A DNA stretch of 48,177 bases from Runella sp. GTDB taxonomy: Bacteria > Bacteroidota > Bacteroidia > Cytophagales > Spirosomataceae. The translations under genes were made by a program, and so were the position numbers. Positions within the stretch are counted from its first letter, which is position 1, and each line of letters opens with the position of its first letter. The notes beneath the pieces were generated by a model. The model had not been told where the DNA came from and did not search any database. It saw only the letters and a list, made by a program, of their open reading frames with translations. This document shows, piece by piece, positions 7,812-15,974 of this stretch. Where the stretch lies: contig NZ_JAIXST010000050.1 of the NCBI RefSeq assembly GCF_027484545.1, positions 1 to 48,177 of the forward strand, given 5' to 3'.

Positions 7812-8972
7812 ATGAAAATAGGTATTGTTTGTTATCCTACGTTTGGTGGTAGTGGCGTTGTCGCTACTGAATTGGGCAAAGCCCTCGCCGCCGTTGGCCA
7901 TAAAGTACACTTTATCACTTACTCTCAGCCCACTCGTTTGGATTTTTTCAGCGATAATATTTATTACCACGAAGTTCATATTCCTAATTATCCACTATTT
8001 CAATATGCCCCTTACGAATCGGCCCTGTCGAGTTCGATGGTCAATGTGGTTAAAAATGAAAAATTAGACTTACTTCATGTCCATTACGCCATTCCGCACG
8101 CGTCAGCCGCTTATCTGGCCAAACAAATTTTACAATCGCAGGGAATTCATATTCCGATTATAACTACTCTTCACGGTACAGATATTACGTTGGTTGGCAA
8201 AGACCGTTCGTACGAACCGGTCATTACTTTCAGTATCAATCAGTCGGACGGTGTAACTTCCGTATCGGAGTTTCTGAAAAAAGCGACATATGATTATTTC
8301 CCAATAGCGAAAGAAATTGAGGTGATTCCGAATTTCATAGATTTAAGCCGTTTCAAGAAACAAAAGAAAGACCATTTCAAACTGGCGATTTGTCCCAATG
8401 GAGAAAAATTACTCGTTCATACTTCCAATTTCCGTAAAGTAAAACGTATTCAAGATATTGTTTTGATGTTCAACAAAGTCAAAAATCTCATTCCGAGCAA
8501 ACTTTTGTTGGTAGGAGATGGCCCGGAGCGCAACGAAATCGAAAATATGTGCCGCGATTTGGATTTGATGCAGTGTGTTCGTTTTTTGGGTAACTTGGAC
8601 GCGATTGAAGAAGTATTGTCGGTAGCAGATTTGTTTGTCATGCCTTCCGAGACCGAAAGTTTTGGATTGGCGGCTTTGGAAGCGATGGCCTGCGAAGTTC
8701 CGCTGATTACCTCCAACGCCGGCGGTTTGCCTGAATTGAATATTCAAGGCGTTACCGGTTTTATGAGTAATGTAGGTGATATTGATGACATGGTAAAAAA
8801 TGCCGTATATATTCTTCAGGATGAAAATCTGTCGCGTTTCAAAGAAAACGCATTGGCAAGAGCGAAGGAATTTGATTTAGCCAATATTTTACCGCAGTAC
8901 GAGTCTTTTTACGAACGCGTTGTCGCCGAAAGTCAGGAATCTTTGGAAAGAGAGCTGAAAGTGGTAGGATAA
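7812..8972 (+). CDS. bshA: N-acetyl-alpha-D-glucosaminyl L-malate synthase BshA
   Basis: BshA is the GT4 glycosyltransferase that joins UDP-GlcNAc to L-malate, the first step of bacillithiol synthesis. The 386-residue protein starts MKIGIVCYPTFGGSGVVATE, a BshA signature, and has HVHYAIPHA, TTLHGTDITLVGKD and the GT4 nucleotide-sugar motif PSETESFGLAALEAMACEVP followed by SNAGGLPE. A TTG two codons upstream could also initiate, but ATG at 7812 matches the family start. Other bacillithiol genes (bshB, bshC) are not in the window, which is normal for scattered Bacteroidota bsh genes. It runs co-directionally into a 5'-nucleotidase pair after 24 bp. Confidence 0.93.
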   Translation: MKIGIVCYPTFGGSGVVATELGKALAAVGHKVHFITYSQPTRLDFFSDNIYYHEVHIPNYPLFQYAPYESALSSSMVNVVKNEKLDLLHVHYAIPHASAAYLAKQILQSQGIHIPIITTLHGTDITLVGKDRSYEPVITFSINQSDGVTSVSEFLKKATYDYFPIAKEIEVIPNFIDLSRFKKQKKDHFKLAICPNGEKLLVHTSNFRKVKRIQDIVLMFNKVKNLIPSKLLLVGDGPERNEIENMCRDLDLMQCVRFLGNLDAIEEVLSVADLFVMPSETESFGLAALEAMACEVPLITSNAGGLPELNIQGVTGFMSNVGDIDDMVKNAVYILQDENLSRFKENALARAKEFDLANILPQYESFYERVVAESQESLERELKVVG

Positions 8973-8996
8973 AGAGTTAAAAACAAACTGAAAACG

Positions 8997-9755
8997 ATGA
9001 GAAAAATTTTATATTCGATAGCGCTGATTGCCCTTTCCCTTTCTTCCTGTACCCATTATTTTATCAGTAAACCCGGCACCTTGCGACTCGTAACGGTAAG
9101 TGATACCGTTTCTGCACCCGTAAGTGCCCTTTCCCAACAGATTGCTTCCTATCTCAAACCGTATCGTGACAGCCTGGATGCTCAGATGAATACTGTGCTG
9201 GTAAAGTCGCCGCGTAGGTTAAGCAAAGGAATACCCGAGTCGGAATTAGGGAATTTGATGGCGGATATTATGCGGGAAATGGGTCAGGAACGTTACGGTA
9301 AACCCGTGGACGTAGCGATTACTAATAACGGCGGAATTCGGACAGATTTTCCTGCCGGGAATATCACAATGGGCAACGTATTTGAAGTGATGCCTTTTGA
9401 TAATGAGCTGGTAGCCATTACCCTTTCGGGAGAAACTATGAAAAAAGTCATCGATTATTTGGCGCAGCGCAAAGAGCCGCAATCGGGTTTGAAACTGGTA
9501 ATTGACAAAGCTTCGAACAAACCAACCGAAGTACTCATTGGCGGAAAGCCGTTGGATTTGCAAGGCACGTATACGCTCATTACCAGCGATTACATGGCCA
9601 TAAGCAGTGACATGGCAGCCATTGTAAAAGACAATAAAGGCTTCCAAATCCTTCGTTACCTGATGCGCGATTCCATTGCTGATTACCTGCGTCGCAAAGG
9701 GCAACAAAATCAGGAAATTGCTCCTAAAAAAGACGGTCGGACTGTCGTACACTAA
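8997..9755 (+). CDS. 5'-nucleotidase C-terminal-domain lipoprotein
   Basis: The 252-residue protein has a lipoprotein signal, MRKILYSIALIALSLSSC, with Cys18 as the acylation site. The rest is the C-terminal substrate-recognition domain of UshA-type 5'-nucleotidases, shown by the ELGNLMAD helix and the nucleoside-binding loop NNGGIRTD (110-117), then the EVMPFDNELV and TSDYMA segments. It has no metallophosphatase domain of its own; that domain is the separate gene 104 bp downstream. Together the two would rebuild a periplasmic nucleotidase that releases phosphate and nucleoside. The order, C-domain gene first, is opposite to the domain order of the fused enzyme. Confidence 0.88.
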   Translation: MRKILYSIALIALSLSSCTHYFISKPGTLRLVTVSDTVSAPVSALSQQIASYLKPYRDSLDAQMNTVLVKSPRRLSKGIPESELGNLMADIMREMGQERYGKPVDVAITNNGGIRTDFPAGNITMGNVFEVMPFDNELVAITLSGETMKKVIDYLAQRKEPQSGLKLVIDKASNKPTEVLIGGKPLDLQGTYTLITSDYMAISSDMAAIVKDNKGFQILRYLMRDSIADYLRRKGQQNQEIAPKKDGRTVVH

Positions 9756-9859
9756 GAAACTTTTACAGGATTTTAAACCCGGTTTTGGCGTAACGCATAG
9801 CCGCCTTATAATTCAATACTATCGAACACAAGCAGACCCTTTCAGGGTGACAAACTAAG

Positions 9860-10780
9860 ATGCAAAGAAGACTATTTCTCAAAAATATAATGGGTGTAAG
9901 CGGCGCAGTAGCACTGGGACAATGGCCGCTGGAAAGCTGGGCAGAGACCAATGCTACGAGCCTAAAAATCACCATTCTCCATACCAACGATCAACACAGC
10001 CGTTTGGAGCCGTTTCCAAAAACGGACCGATTGGCAGGGCGCGGCGGCGTGGTGAATAGAGCACGAATTTTAACTAAAATCAGGTCGGAAGAGCCCAATA
10101 TCCTGCTTTTTGACGCGGGTGATATTTTTCAGGGAACTCCCTATTTTAATTTCTACAAAGGCCGTCCTGAAATTGAATTGATGACCCAAATGGGCTACGA
10201 TGCCGTTACGATGGGAAACCACGATTTCGACGGGGGGATTGATTTGTACGTAAAACAAATCAAAGACTATGCTAAATTTCCGGTGTTAGTGGCCAACTAT
10301 GACTTTACCAATACCGCCATGCAGGGATTGGGGCAGCCGTACAAGATTTTTAACATACACGGCGTGAAAATTGGTGTATTTGGATTGGGCATTAACCCAC
10401 AGGGACTCATCCCCGAAAAGCTGTTTGGCGGAATCAAATACCTTGATCCGATTAAAGTAGCCAACGAAACGGCTGCTTTTCTGCGCAATGAGAAAAAATG
10501 CACCTTAGTCGTCTGCCTTTCTCACTTGGGCTACAAAATGACCGGCGACGAAGTCTCAGATTTGATCATGGCACCTCAGACCAAAGACATTGATTTGATC
10601 ATCGGAGGACACACTCATACGTTTTTGGACACCCCTACGGTATTGAAAAATCAAGCTGGAAAGCAGATTCTGGTCAATCAGGCCGGTTGGGGCGGAGCAA
10701 GTCTCGGACGTTTAGATTTTACCTTTGACCGTGTTTCGAAGCAAGTATATTACGCAAGTCAGGCGGTGTCCGTTCAGTAA
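9860..10780 (+). CDS. 5'-nucleotidase N-terminal metallophosphatase (Tat-exported)
   Basis: This 306-residue calcineurin-like phosphoesterase corresponds to the catalytic half of UshA. Metal ligands are visible in HTNDQHS (41-47), DAGD (85-88), GNHDFDGG (119-126), SHLG near 221 and GGHTHTFL near 248. The N-terminus MQRRLFLKNIMGVSGAVAL carries an RRLFLK twin-arginine motif and an Ala-rich h-region ending in SWA, so export folded through Tat is likely. It is paired with the preceding C-domain lipoprotein. A strong hairpin follows the stop. Confidence 0.9.
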   Translation: MQRRLFLKNIMGVSGAVALGQWPLESWAETNATSLKITILHTNDQHSRLEPFPKTDRLAGRGGVVNRARILTKIRSEEPNILLFDAGDIFQGTPYFNFYKGRPEIELMTQMGYDAVTMGNHDFDGGIDLYVKQIKDYAKFPVLVANYDFTNTAMQGLGQPYKIFNIHGVKIGVFGLGINPQGLIPEKLFGGIKYLDPIKVANETAAFLRNEKKCTLVVCLSHLGYKMTGDEVSDLIMAPQTKDIDLIIGGHTHTFLDTPTVLKNQAGKQILVNQAGWGGASLGRLDFTFDRVSKQVYYASQAVSVQ

Positions 10781-10802
10781 ATTGTCAACTGTTGAAATGA
10801 TT

Positions 10803-10852
10803 TTTAAATGCTCTTTTTTAGGGAAATTTTTTTCTAAAAAAGAGCATTTAAA
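10803..10852 (+). terminator. Long hairpin terminator after the nucleotidase pair
   Basis: A perfect 19-bp stem: TTTAAATGCTCTTTTTTAG (10803-10821) pairs with CTAAAAAAGAGCATTTAAA (10834-10852) around a 12-base loop. The following bases are GTTGTTTT, so it should stop transcription rightward before the arginine deiminase gene. Confidence 0.75.
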
Positions 10853-10997
10853 GTTGTTTTGATTCATTGATTATTTATTTTGAGTCAAAATTGTATTTTG
10901 CGAAAAACAAAAATAAACCTTCATCATTATCTGTATCCATTGCTTTCCACTCAGCGTTTTGAATAGCGATTGACAGATATTAACTACCGATTTTTTT

Positions 10998-12443
10998 ATG
11001 AATCCTGAAAATCAGTTTAAAGTCTCTTCAGAAGTTGGTACACTTCGCAAACTCCTCATTCACAGTCCTGACCGAGGATTGGGGAAAGTAGTTCCTTCCA
11101 AAGCGCAGGACTGGCTGTTTGAAGACATTGTGCATTTGGATACCATGCGCCGCGAGGAATACGATTATTACGTTAAGATTTTACTGTATTTTCTTGACCC
11201 TGAGAAAATTAAAGGAAAACTAAAAGACATTGATGCGGATACGTCCCGTGCTTTTTATAAACCCGACAGCCCTACGTATTTCAACTCTGATAAAGTGATT
11301 GATATTCAAAAGCTTTTGGCGGAGATTTTGGAAGATGATTCGGTACGTACCAAATTGATTGCGTCTATTTGTGCGGTAGAAAGATGTTCGTTCAAAATTC
11401 AGCAAAAATTGAAAGAATATCATTCGGTAGAATTAGCCAAAATCCTGATTTCGGGCTCGTTGCCTGATAAACACATGATTTTTGCGCCGTTGCCTAATTT
11501 TATCTTTACGCGAGACATTGGAATTGTCATCAATGACTATGTTTTGCTCAATAAGCCTGCCAAAACAGCGCGTACCCGTGAGTCGCTTTTGACCCAATAC
11601 ATTTTCTTTTACCACCCAAAATTTGAACAACAGCGCAACAACATCATCGAAATTCCCGACAACGAACACCATTTTTTGTTGACGGACGATGAACTGAAAA
11701 GTGATTATCACCGCTCTACGCTCGAAGGCGGAGATGTGATGATGGTGGCGCCGCGCCACTTGTTGATTGGGTGCAGCGAGCGCACCACGCTTTACGCCGC
11801 ACAACAGGTAATGAAAGTGTTGTTTGAGCGAAATGTAGTGGATACCATTACGGTGGTGAAAATTCCCAAAAAGCGCGATTATATGCACATTGATACGGTT
11901 TTTACGCAGGTAAAACGCAATATGTGGGTACTGTTGGGTTCCATTGCAAGGCAGGGTGACGAAGCAAAAAAACGTGATGTGCTGCATTTTTTTGCCCCCA
12001 AAGAAGACCCCGACCGCCTGCAAATCATGCAGTTTAATAAAGGTTGGGAAAACAAACCTACCGAAATCGAGAACTTGGAAGACTTGCTGACCGACATCAG
12101 CAAAAACGACTTGGGTTGCAGTGACCCGGTGCAGTTTATTTATTCGGGAAACAATGAATTTCCGTTTGGTGCCCGCGAGCAATGGACGGATTCCTGCAAC
12201 TTATTGGCGCTGAAAGATGGAGTGGTAATAGGTTATGACCGCAATGATAAAACCTTAGAAGCGTTCCGTACGGCAGGTTTTCGGACAATTCGCGCCAAAG
12301 ATTTGTTGGATGAATTTGAGGCAGGAATTTCATCACCCGATACGCTTACGAATACGTTTATTATGTTGCCTTCGGCTGAGCTTTCACGGGCACGAGGAGG
12401 TTCTCACTGCATGAGTCTGCCTATTTTCCGTGACAGTTTTTAG
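10998..12443 (+). CDS. Arginine deiminase family protein
   Basis: The guanidino-group-modifying fold is clear, and the predicted reaction is L-arginine to L-citrulline plus ammonia in the cytoplasm. Key motifs are FTRD (170-173), LEGGD (242-246), the catalytic HIDT (297-300) and the nucleophile in GGSHCMSLPIF (Cys471). At 481 residues it is longer than classical ArcA (about 410); it carries an all-helical insertion around 55-155 (EEYDYYVKILLYFLDPEK onward), as in the Bacteroidota subfamily. The product is probably passed to CtlX, whose gene starts 103 bp downstream. No ornithine carbamoyltransferase or carbamate kinase gene is nearby, so the classical ADI operon is absent. Confidence 0.9.
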   Translation: MNPENQFKVSSEVGTLRKLLIHSPDRGLGKVVPSKAQDWLFEDIVHLDTMRREEYDYYVKILLYFLDPEKIKGKLKDIDADTSRAFYKPDSPTYFNSDKVIDIQKLLAEILEDDSVRTKLIASICAVERCSFKIQQKLKEYHSVELAKILISGSLPDKHMIFAPLPNFIFTRDIGIVINDYVLLNKPAKTARTRESLLTQYIFFYHPKFEQQRNNIIEIPDNEHHFLLTDDELKSDYHRSTLEGGDVMMVAPRHLLIGCSERTTLYAAQQVMKVLFERNVVDTITVVKIPKKRDYMHIDTVFTQVKRNMWVLLGSIARQGDEAKKRDVLHFFAPKEDPDRLQIMQFNKGWENKPTEIENLEDLLTDISKNDLGCSDPVQFIYSGNNEFPFGAREQWTDSCNLLALKDGVVIGYDRNDKTLEAFRTAGFRTIRAKDLLDEFEAGISSPDTLTNTFIMLPSAELSRARGGSHCMSLPIFRDSF

Positions 12444-12546
12444 TTTTAATTCCTTAGTTTTATCATTAACTTTAGGGTAAAATCAGTTTGAAGTTTCTAA
12501 TATGTTTTCCTAATAAATCAGTAAAAAAGTGGAAATAACGCATAAA

Positions 12547-13476
12547 ATGCAGCCGCAGGCTACGTCGCATATTTTGATGATTCGTCCGGTGCGATTTGGT
12601 TTCAATGAAGAAACAGCAGAAAGCAATGCCTTTCAGGATGCGGAAATAGCTGCTAAGACCAAAGACGTGGCTCAAGAAGACGCTTTGGAACAATTTGACA
12701 ACATGGTAGCGCATCTCAAAGCTGCCGGTGTGGATGTGATGGTCTATGAAGATACGGAAGAGCCTCACACGCCGGATTCTATATTTCCGAATAATTGGAT
12801 TTCTTTTCACCAAAGCGGTAAGATTGTTTTGTATCCGATGCAGGCAGTCAATCGCCGGTTGGAGCGTCGGATGGATATTATTGAAGATCTCAAGAGTAAT
12901 TTTCAGGTGGAGCAAATCATTGATTTGACACACTTTGAAAAGGAAGGAAACTACTTGGAAGGCACAGGCAGTATGGTGCTCGACCGTCGTTATAAAATTG
13001 CTTATGCCTGTTTGTCGCCTCGTACCAATGCCGAGGTATTGGACGCTTTTGTTGAAGCTACGGGTTATAAAGTAGTGAAGTTTAATGCGACTGATGCCGC
13101 CGGAAAAGACGTGTATCACACCAATGTGGTGATGTGCATGGGAGACTCTTTTGCCGTGGTGTGTTTGCAATCCATCAATGACCTCGACGAGCGATTGATG
13201 GTGCGTGACGAACTCGAAAAAACGGGCAAGCAAGTCATTGAAATCACGTTGGAACAAATGAATAGTTTTGCGGGTAATATGCTGTTGGTCAATAACAAAC
13301 GCGGTGAAAAACTATTGGTTATGTCCACGCAGGCGTTTGAATCACTTACCCATAAACAGCGCGACGAAATCGACGACTACGCAGCATTGGTACACTTCGA
13401 TTTGTCGATTATTGAAGGCAACGGCGGCGGCTCGGCACGCTGCATGATGGCCGAAGTCCATTTGCCTGAGAAATAA
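12547..13476 (+). CDS. ctlX: Citrulline utilization hydrolase CtlX
   Basis: This 309-residue guanidino-modifying hydrolase is of the CtlX/citrulline ureidase type. It should cleave citrulline to ornithine, CO2 and ammonia. Motifs are the start ATSHILMIRPVRFGFNEETA, the PDSIFPNNW loop, LEGTGSMVLDR (about 141-151), DVYHTNVVM and the terminal nucleophile GGGSARCMMAE (Cys299). A GTG at 12529 would add six residues, but the ATG at 12547 fits the family start. Being directly after arginine deiminase, it would complete conversion of arginine to ornithine with release of nitrogen and without making carbamoyl phosphate or ATP. Confidence 0.9.
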   Translation: MQPQATSHILMIRPVRFGFNEETAESNAFQDAEIAAKTKDVAQEDALEQFDNMVAHLKAAGVDVMVYEDTEEPHTPDSIFPNNWISFHQSGKIVLYPMQAVNRRLERRMDIIEDLKSNFQVEQIIDLTHFEKEGNYLEGTGSMVLDRRYKIAYACLSPRTNAEVLDAFVEATGYKVVKFNATDAAGKDVYHTNVVMCMGDSFAVVCLQSINDLDERLMVRDELEKTGKQVIEITLEQMNSFAGNMLLVNNKRGEKLLVMSTQAFESLTHKQRDEIDDYAALVHFDLSIIEGNGGGSARCMMAEVHLPEK

Positions 13477-13482
13477 GTAAGT

Positions 13483-13520
13483 AGTCCACAGTTTACAGTC
13501 CACAGTTGGCAGTCCACATT
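13483..13520. repeat. Short tandem repeat between ctlX and the helicase gene
   Basis: Two 14-bp units, AGTCCACAGTTTAC and AGTCCACAGTTGGC, are followed by a partial AGTCCACATT. The composition resembles the AACAGTAAACC / CTGTTTAC tract before gldD. It lies in the 78-bp gap between the genes. Confidence 0.65.
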
Positions 13521-13554
13521 AAATACTGCACCCCTATATTTTACACTTTCCAGT

Positions 13555-14883
13555 ATGACTTTTGACGAATTAAATCTGAATAAATCACTTTTAAATGCCT
13601 TAGACGACTTAGGCTACACCACCCCCACCACCATTCAGCAAAAGGTGTTTTCGGTGGTGATGTCTGGCAAAGACGTCTACGGAATCGCCCAAACGGGTAC
13701 GGGAAAAACCCTCGCTTATCTTTTGCCCTGTTTGCGCCAATTTCAATTCTCAAAAGAGAAGATTCCTCAATTGGTTATCATTGTACCCACGCGTGAATTG
13801 GTGGTTCAGGTCGTAGAATCGGCTAAAAAACTGACCAAGTACATGAATTTACTGGTTGTTGGGGTGTATGGAGGTGTCAACCTAAAACCGCAGGTGGCCG
13901 AAGTGTCAAATGGGGTAGATATTTTGGTGGCTACGCCGGGACGTTTGGTTGATTTGTTGGCGAGTGGAGTGGTAAAGCCCAAAGCCATAAAAAAATTCGT
14001 TATTGACGAAGCGGATGAAATGCTGAATCTGGGTTTTCGGGCGCAGCTGAAACTCATTTTGGATACGTTGCCCGTTAAACGGCAGAACCTGCTATTCTCG
14101 GCTACCATTACCGATGAAGTGGAGGAGTTAATGCAAACCTACTTTAACCACCCCGTAAAAGTAGAAGCCACGCCCGCAGGTACTCCGTTGGAAAATATTT
14201 ACCAAATGGCCTATGACGTTCCTAATTTTAATACAAAAGTAAACTTATTAGAGCTTTTGCTGGGACACGACCCCGACATGGTCAAAGTACTGGTTTTTGT
14301 CGCTACCAAGCACTTAGCTGATTTAGTGTATGAACAATTGGGCCGTGAGTTTGGCGAACAATTGGGTGTTATTCACTCTAATAAAGCCCAAACGCAGCGT
14401 TTTGAAGCCGTCAACCGATTTGAAAGCGGGGAATGTCGGGTTCTGATTGCCACCGATATTATTGCCCGGGGATTGGATGTGGTAGAGGTGTCGCACGTTA
14501 TCAATTTCGATATGCCCGAACATCCCGAAACTTATATTCACCGCATTGGAAGAACAGGACGCGTGGATAAAAAAGGAATTGCCATCAGTTTTATTACAGA
14601 AAATGAAAAAGAGCAACAGGAAGCGATTGAAAACCTGATGCAACAACCCATTCCAGTACGGCCTTTGCCCAAACATCTAGAAATTTCGGATGAACTCATC
14701 AGCGAAGAAATTCCGAGAAGCTACCTGAAAATTCCCGAAGTAAAAATCATCAAAAGTGAGACCTTCGGCGGAGCGTTTCACGTAAAATCTGAAAAGAATC
14801 AAAAAGTCAATGTTCGGCGCAATCACGCCGAAGAAATGATGAAAAAGTACGGAAAGCCTATTCGGAAATCAAGGAAGAAATAG
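13555..14883 (+). CDS. DEAD-box ATP-dependent RNA helicase (RhlE-like)
   Basis: The 442-residue cytoplasmic helicase has all core motifs: Q-motif PTTIQQKVF (24-32), Walker A AQTGTGKT (45-52), PTRELV (78-83), TPGR (127-130), DEAD (151-154), SAT (182-184), ATDIIARGLD (299-308) and HRIGRTGR (329-336). The C-terminal tail is short and very basic (RRNHAEEMMKKYGK to RKSRKK), typical of RNA-binding extensions in Bacteroidota paralogues. Its likely role is rRNA or mRNA remodelling, for example in ribosome assembly or cold adaptation. The specific paralogue cannot be named. Confidence 0.94.
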   Translation: MTFDELNLNKSLLNALDDLGYTTPTTIQQKVFSVVMSGKDVYGIAQTGTGKTLAYLLPCLRQFQFSKEKIPQLVIIVPTRELVVQVVESAKKLTKYMNLLVVGVYGGVNLKPQVAEVSNGVDILVATPGRLVDLLASGVVKPKAIKKFVIDEADEMLNLGFRAQLKLILDTLPVKRQNLLFSATITDEVEELMQTYFNHPVKVEATPAGTPLENIYQMAYDVPNFNTKVNLLELLLGHDPDMVKVLVFVATKHLADLVYEQLGREFGEQLGVIHSNKAQTQRFEAVNRFESGECRVLIATDIIARGLDVVEVSHVINFDMPEHPETYIHRIGRTGRVDKKGIAISFITENEKEQQEAIENLMQQPIPVRPLPKHLEISDELISEEIPRSYLKIPEVKIIKSETFGGAFHVKSEKNQKVNVRRNHAEEMMKKYGKPIRKSRKK

Positions 14884-14952
14884 CGAGTTCTTAGTGTGCA
14901 GAAATTGGGAAAATCAGAAGTTTAAAAGCGGTAAATTAAATGAGTAACTTTA

Positions 14953-15792
14953 CTAAAGCAATTCAATTTTTTCTTTGGGCAAACCTGTCATTTCAATTAT
15001 AAACTCAATTTCCATTCCTTTCTGTTTTAATTTTTTAGCCACCGATATAATGCCTTCGTCGAAAGCGGTTTCAATGACGCCTTTGAGGTCTCGGTAAGTT
15101 TTTAAACTGTTTTCGTAACTGTCTAATTCAGCTTGTCCAAATTTTGCAAGTTCTGCTTTTTCAAAGGCTTTTGTGAAAATTTCGTCTGTAAAAATGGATG
15201 GTATTGTTTGGAAATCTTCCAAATATTTAATGAAAAATAACCACTTGTCCAATCTCGTATTTAATTCATTTTCTGTCTGCTTGAAATTGAGCATTTCAAG
15301 ATAAATGTACGTTAATTTGTCATAAAAAACCTTGCCATTGTGGTTTTTGAGTTTAATGGTATGTACTACTCCACTCTGTTCAGGCTCATTTTTGTAATCT
15401 TCAAAAGTGAAATCCAAAATACCGATACAATAAACGGCCTTTAGATTATACCGAGGGGTCGGACCCTTCCATTCCCCTTTTTCGGCCTGTTCTCTTATTG
15501 GAAAAGTTGAATAGTAGATGGTTCTTTCTTTAAAATAATTTTGCTTAGCTTTCTGAAGTTCAACTATGAATTTCTCGCCAATTTCATTCTCATAATAAAT
15601 CTCATAAATAGCTTTTCTGTCAGTATCCGTTTGCCCAAGTTGTTCTAAATTCTTAAAAGTTAAATCAATGATTTTGTTAGATTGAGGCAACAGGGCATTT
15701 AAAAAGTCAATCAATAGGGGCTTACTTGCTTCTTCTCCAAAGATTTTTTTGAATCCAAAGTCTGTAAAAGGGTTTATGTATTTTGCCTTCAT
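14953..15792 (-). CDS. Rpn-family PD-(D/E)XK nuclease / recombination-promoting protein
   Basis: The 279-residue protein starts MKAKYINPFTDFGFKKIFGE, the classic opening of the Rpn/PD-(D/E)XK 'putative transposase' family. Probable active-site residues are Asp58 and the E-x-Q pair in FIVELQKA (Glu78, Gln80). The C-terminus ends with the recurrent IIEMTGLPKEKIELL motif. Rpn proteins cleave DNA and can promote RecA-independent recombination; several relatives act in phage defence. No inverted repeats or partner gene flank it, so I do not call it an insertion sequence. It is flanked by unrelated genes on the opposite strand and is probably a solitary acquisition. Confidence 0.85.
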   Translation of the reverse strand: MKAKYINPFTDFGFKKIFGEEASKPLLIDFLNALLPQSNKIIDLTFKNLEQLGQTDTDRKAIYEIYYENEIGEKFIVELQKAKQNYFKERTIYYSTFPIREQAEKGEWKGPTPRYNLKAVYCIGILDFTFEDYKNEPEQSGVVHTIKLKNHNGKVFYDKLTYIYLEMLNFKQTENELNTRLDKWLFFIKYLEDFQTIPSIFTDEIFTKAFEKAELAKFGQAELDSYENSLKTYRDLKGVIETAFDEGIISVAKKLKQKGMEIEFIIEMTGLPKEKIELL

Positions 15793-15928
15793 TTCAAATG
15801 CCTCCTATGTATGTTATTGGCAAATTTACACATCTTTTTCGAGGTTTGGTAGGTTTAACAAATTGATTAAGGTCTTGTTGCCTTGTTCTTAAACAAGTAT
15901 ATAGGCGCAAAAAATGACTTCCTTACAA

Positions 15929-15957
15929 AATGGCATTGTGTCTAAATCAATGCCATT
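15929..15957 (+). promoter_or_regulatory. Leader hairpin before the cytochrome/propeller gene
   Basis: AATGGCATTG (15929-15938) pairs perfectly with CAATGCCATT (15948-15957), giving a 10-bp stem and 9-base loop that ends 17 bp before the ATG at 15975. No T-run follows, so it is not a simple terminator. It could be an operator or an RNA leader structure. Confidence 0.4.
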
Positions 15958-15974
15958 CAGAACGTTTGCATTCT

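Noticed and set aside
14953-15792. Insertion sequence carrying the Rpn-family gene
   Set aside because: No terminal inverted repeats or target duplications were found around it.
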